From positions 6,324,101 to 6,388,100 of the forward strand of contig NC_003074.8 in NCBI RefSeq assembly GCF_000001735.4: a DNA stretch of 64,000 nt. The letters run 5' to 3'. Below are positions 59,669-64,000 of this stretch, piece by piece. The translations under genes and the position numbers were made by a program. Every line of letters starts with the position of its first letter. Position 1 is the first letter of the stretch. The notes beneath the pieces are model-generated. The model was not told the origin of the DNA. It saw nothing but the letters and a program-made list of their open reading frames with translations, and did not search any database. Source of the DNA: Arabidopsis thaliana. Lineage: Eukaryota; Streptophyta; Magnoliopsida; Brassicales; Brassicaceae.

Positions 59669-61504
59669 ATGAACAACAACATTTTCAGTACTACTACCAC
59701 CATCAATGACGACTACATGTTATTCCCTTATAATGACCATTATTCCTCACAACCATTGCTCCCTTTTAGCCCTTCTTCTTCCATTAACGACATCTTGATT
59801 CACTCCACCTCTAACACATCAAACAATCATCTTGACCATCATCATCAATTCCAACAACCTTCTCCTTTTTCTCACTTCGAATTTGCCCCGGACTGCGCCC
59901 TCCTCACCTCTTTCCACCCAGAAAACAATGGCCATGATGATAACCAAACCATCCCAAACGACAATCATCATCCATCACTTCACTTTCCCTTGAACAACAC
60001 CATTGTAGAACAACCCACTGAGCCCTCGGAAACTATAAACCTTATAGAAGATTCCCAGAGAATCTCAACTTCTCAAGACCCAAAAATGAAAAAAGCCAAG
60101 AAACCCAGCAGAACGGACAGGCACAGCAAGATCAAAACGGCCAAAGGGACACGAGATCGTAGGATGAGACTCTCGCTAGATGTCGCCAAAGAGTTGTTTG
60201 GCTTACAAGACATGCTTGGATTTGACAAAGCCAGCAAAACCGTTGAATGGTTGCTTACACAAGCAAAACCTGAGATCATAAAGATCGCGACAACCCTTTC
60301 TCACCATGGCTGCTTCAGCAGCGGCGATGAGTCTCATATCCGTAAGTATCCATTCTTTTCTAGTTTTAAGTCTATTCAAGTTTTCAACTTCTATGAATTT
60401 TTTTATATCATAATCTGAAAATTGTAAATTTCCTAATTAATTAAGGACCGGTGTTAGGATCCATGGACACATCTTCTGATCTATGTGAACTTGCATCCAT
60501 GTGGACGGTCGACGATAGAGGCAGCAATACTAACACGACCGGTACGACCTTAACCGTTGCCTTTCTGATTTACAATTATATATAGAGTACTTTCTATCAA
60601 AATGTTACAAAAGATAAATTATCTTATACATTAGAAACAAGAGGAAACAAGGTCGATGGGAGATCGATGAGAGGGAAGAGAAAGAGGCCAGAACCGCGAA
60701 CGCCCATTTTAAAGAAGTTGTCCAAGGAGGAGAGAGCGAAAGCTAGAGAAAGAGCAAAGGGTAGAACAATGGAGAAAATGATGATGAAGATGAAAGGAAG
60801 ATCACAATTAGTGAAAGTTGTGGAAGAAGACGCTCATGATCATGGTGAGATAATAAAGAATAATAATAGAAGCCAAGTGAATCGGAGTTCTTTTGAGATG
60901 ACACACTGCGAAGACAAGATCGAAGAACTTTGCAAGAACGATCGTTTTGCAGTTTGCAACGAATTTATCATGAATAAGAAAGATCACATTTCAAATGAAT
61001 CTTATGACTTAGTCAACTACAAACCGAACTCATCATTCCCAGTGATTAACCACCATCGCAGCCAAGGAGCAGCTAATTCCATTGAGGTACCTTATTTATA
61101 TCTACGAGTCACATTTATAATTTTTATGAGTTTTTTTCCAATGGTTTTATCTAAAGCTATACACAGTTAATTCAAGTTTTAGAGGTAGGGTATATCAAAT
61201 TCAATGACACTAATGCACCACCATCGATTAATTAATGCTATATATAGTTTAATTAGAAGTTAGTTTTTGTGTTTTGTGGATTGGTACTTGGTTATTACTA
61301 TCTAGTTCCACATCAGCGATTCAAAGGCGCCGGTTTTTTTTAACTGACTTGGTTATACTATTATGGTTTTTATTGTTCAAATTTTCATCGATTTTTTTTT
61401 TTTTGGGGCTATGTACCTTGCAGCAGCATCAGTTTACGGATCTTCATTACTCCTTCGGCGCGAAACCAAGAGACCTCATGCACAACTATCAAAACATGTA
61501 TTGA
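59669..61504 (+). CDS. BRC1: BRANCHED1 / TCP18 transcription factor
   Basis: Four exons (59669-60341, 60446-60541, 60635-61086, 61424-61504) encode about 433 residues. The N-terminus is Asn/His/Ser-rich. The TCP domain spans about residues 146-204: basic part [20 protein letters not shown], helices [13 protein letters not shown] and [13 protein letters not shown]. The R domain [17 protein letters not shown] in exon 3 identifies the CYC/TB1 clade. It matches BRC1 (At3g18550), which acts in axillary buds to arrest outgrowth, integrating strigolactone, cytokinin, sugar and shade signals. Translation past exon 1 into the first intron gives a longer false ORF to 60418; the GTAAGT at 60342 is the donor. 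Confidence 0.95.
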
Positions 61505-62573
61505 AACTGATTTCATTTAACATTAATATCTCAAATTAATGATATATAGTTTGGTGAGAGAGATATGTTAATCCATCTTATGTTTTTTTTTCTTAACATC
61601 GTAATTAATCATGTTTATATGAAGGCTTTTTCGTCATTTTAGTGTCAAATATTAAACCTATGTGAAGAAATTAATGCAATTTGTATAATATTTTGTTTTC
61701 ATAGTTCGAGTGGATTTTTAACTGATATGTATCCTTTAAACGTTGTTTGTTAATATTATCTCTGTGTTGTTAAGTTTGTCTATCGTTTGCTTTTAGGAAT
61801 ACAACAAATGACAAAAACAAAAGGAAACGTGACAAACTGATGACAAAATTATATAAGTTAAGATTCATGATTCAATACATTCTCAATCTATATTCCTTCT
61901 GAGACCTGGACGTCAGTTCTAGTAATCAGGCAATTCAAAACCTTTCAAGCCTATTAAGTTAAATGCGATCGACAAACGTATCGGGTATCACTAGGCTTGT
62001 GATCTATGTATAAGTGGGTTAACGTACATTGTATACAGACAAGTTCATATATGCGTAATTTGTGTAATATATTACGTGGAAACTTTATCATTTTCAAATA
62101 TATTTTTTATAACTGATGTGAAGCTATTTGCTTTTTCCCTTAACCAATGATAAGTTCTGCTCTAATAAATCGAAATGTCTTGGGAGTAGTAAGTTACTTC
62201 TCTATTGTGATAAGTTTGAGTTACTTAATTTGGAGAGTTTGGTTTACTCAGTTTGGTATATCATGTTCCCTAACTAGAGTTTCCATGATAAATATTAATT
62301 ATTATAAACAAATTAAAATTATATACAGTACTTCTAGATAGATCCTACAAGGGGTTAAAAGTTATGAAACCTGATGATATGTTGCACTAATTAAGCTGTT
62401 GGTCTTTGTAGTTTGTATTCCACATTTATGCTATAATAGGTTGCTATCAAACCTTGGGTGGTCGTTGTTGTTGTAGACCGGCGTGGGAAAATGTCAAATC
62501 ATCCAAAATTACACAACTGTGAGCTTCAGACCACACATGCCGGTATATTCTACCCTTGAAATATACATAAATA

Positions 62574-62613
<40 letters not shown>

Positions 62614-64000
62614 GTTAAAGTTAATTTGCATAAAGAGAAATTTAAAAAGGTTTTGTGAATATAAGACATTAATTTTTTTTAAGCATTAAGCCATTTTCCA
62701 ATTAAAATAATAGTTGTGTCTTTATGATTTTTATGAAAAAAACTTTTTTCTATGATAAATTTACAAAATGCATATTTTCACAGTTCTCTTATGAAACCTC
62801 TTTTTTGTGAAAATCTCATTATGTTTGTTTTCCTATATTAGCTACCTTGGTTCCCAACTTTTTCTTTGGTCTATGATTTGGCGTTTGCTCCTAAGAACGC
62901 ACACATGCGTCCATATCACTAGAAAAAAAAAAACTAGAAAAAAAAAACTACTAAAATATCTAGTAAAATTCATCTACAGCCTCATAAAGTTTCGTTATTT
63001 ATCAGAATTAAAATTTTATATAGGCATCTGATACTAAGACATTGACTGTAATATATATATATACTAATATCAGATGTGGAAACTTGATACATAAGAGCTA
63101 TTATGGAACTTTTTTGGTTATCAATAAAAAAATTGAGCCTCTATGGATGACATAATTATTAAAGTAACTAAACTAGAAATTATAATTTGAATTACAATGC
63201 TTTATAAAAGTTGAGTCAAGATGTTTGAATTGTGTCTTAGTTAATTTGCAAACACACATGATGATATACATGGATCCATTAATATTACATCTTAGCCCCA
63301 AACATAAAAGACAATGTGGGGAGGATTAATTTAGTGTTTTGTTTTTAATGTGAAGTTTGATTTGATTGTACTAGTTCCTAGACAATTAATTAAGTACTGG
63401 AGGAAGAGATTATAGCGCAGTAAGGGATTAAAGAAGTCCCAAACACGAAGTGTCCAAATATTAGGAAGGAATATATATGGAAAATGTAAAAACTACTTCA
63501 ATGACATTGAGATCATTGAAATGACAAAAGTAAGTTAAAAGAATAAAGAGACATTTGAGAAAGAGAAAAATGAACAAGTACACAAAGAAAAAGAAAGGAA
63601 ACAATATTTCTATAATAAAAATTATCAACAACTTCATAACATAACTTTTTTGATACACCGGTCTAATATGTTTGGATTTTATCAATAAGTCGACAAAAAC
63701 GTATGCTTATGTTTCTATGAAGTCATGTGCAAGGCAATCCCAAACATGAAAACACAATGAGAATCCAATTGTCTTTGACTCGATCAGGTCGAATTCTTTT
63801 TTGAAACGATTAATTTTATCAACGATATGAGCTAACTTTGAATATATCTAGTGACTTGGTATGATGGTTTCCAAATAAGCAAAGCACTAGTAAGGTAGAA
63901 AATGTGATTGAACTATAAAGAGAGTGACAGTCAGAGGATTCCTAAACCACGGTTATTCTCGCAGAAAAAGAAAAACAAAATCAACTATGTGACAACTTAG
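61505..64000. other. BRC1 3' flank and AT-rich right edge
   Basis: No coding frame is supported. Very AT-rich, with a long TA dinucleotide run at 62583-62611 and poly-A/T tracts. The next gene is beyond the window. Confidence 0.5.

Noticed and set aside
60342-60418. Longer BRC1 exon 1 ORF
   Set aside because: It reads into intron 1; the GTAAGT donor at 60342 and the TCP18 protein sequence fix the splice.

Overview
The window is nuclear DNA of a flowering plant. I recognise it as Arabidopsis thaliana chromosome 3, the stretch holding SG1, ALMT9, ASPG1, HDA15, MSH2 and BRC1. The evidence is AT-rich intergenic DNA, short GT-AG introns, site II (TGGGCY) promoters, and translated exons that match proteins I know. 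Identification is from memory; no search was run. I found no CRISPR array, bacterial operon, tRNA or rRNA.

Layout, 0-17.5 kb: a divergent pair (chloroplast TPR protein SG1 on minus, calcineurin-B-like EF-hand protein on plus), then the vacuolar anion channel ALMT9 (plus). Three PLAC8-family genes follow in tandem (minus); the first two arose by a recent duplication of roughly 1.8 kb. Next is the many-exon Golgi coiled-coil protein CASP (plus).

17.8-31.9 kb: ILR2 (minus) lies in a reading frame related to plant partitivirus capsid proteins, an ancient insertion of RNA-virus origin that is frameshifted in this haplotype. A gene-poor stretch of about 5.9 kb with small tandem repeats follows. 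Then come the aspartic protease ASPG1 (minus), a CCR4-type nuclease (plus) and a 67-residue membrane protein (plus).

31.9-48.3 kb: a 53-residue DVL/ROTUNDIFOLIA-type peptide gene sits alone in a large gene-poor region. After it come the class II histone deacetylase HDA15 (plus) and the mismatch-repair gene MSH2 (minus).

48.3-54.5 kb is the most unusual part. The MSH2 promoter and 5' leader (1,233 bp, ending five bases before the MSH2 start codon) is present twice as a ~99% identical direct repeat. Between the copies lie 3.7 kb with two genes: an ARM/TOG-like gene whose conserved frame is broken, and a multi-pass membrane protein whose C-terminus is a run of 14 Pro-His dipeptides encoded by a GGGGAT hexanucleotide array. 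The second promoter copy, including a perfect E2F site, points at the membrane-protein gene.

54.5-64 kb: a long AT-rich region precedes BRC1/TCP18 (plus), the shoot-branching repressor, whose leader carries a short upstream ORF. The window ends in AT-rich intergenic DNA.

The genes do not form one pathway. They are an ordinary euchromatic neighbourhood with two structural oddities: the viral-capsid-derived gene and the MSH2-promoter duplication with its inserted cargo.
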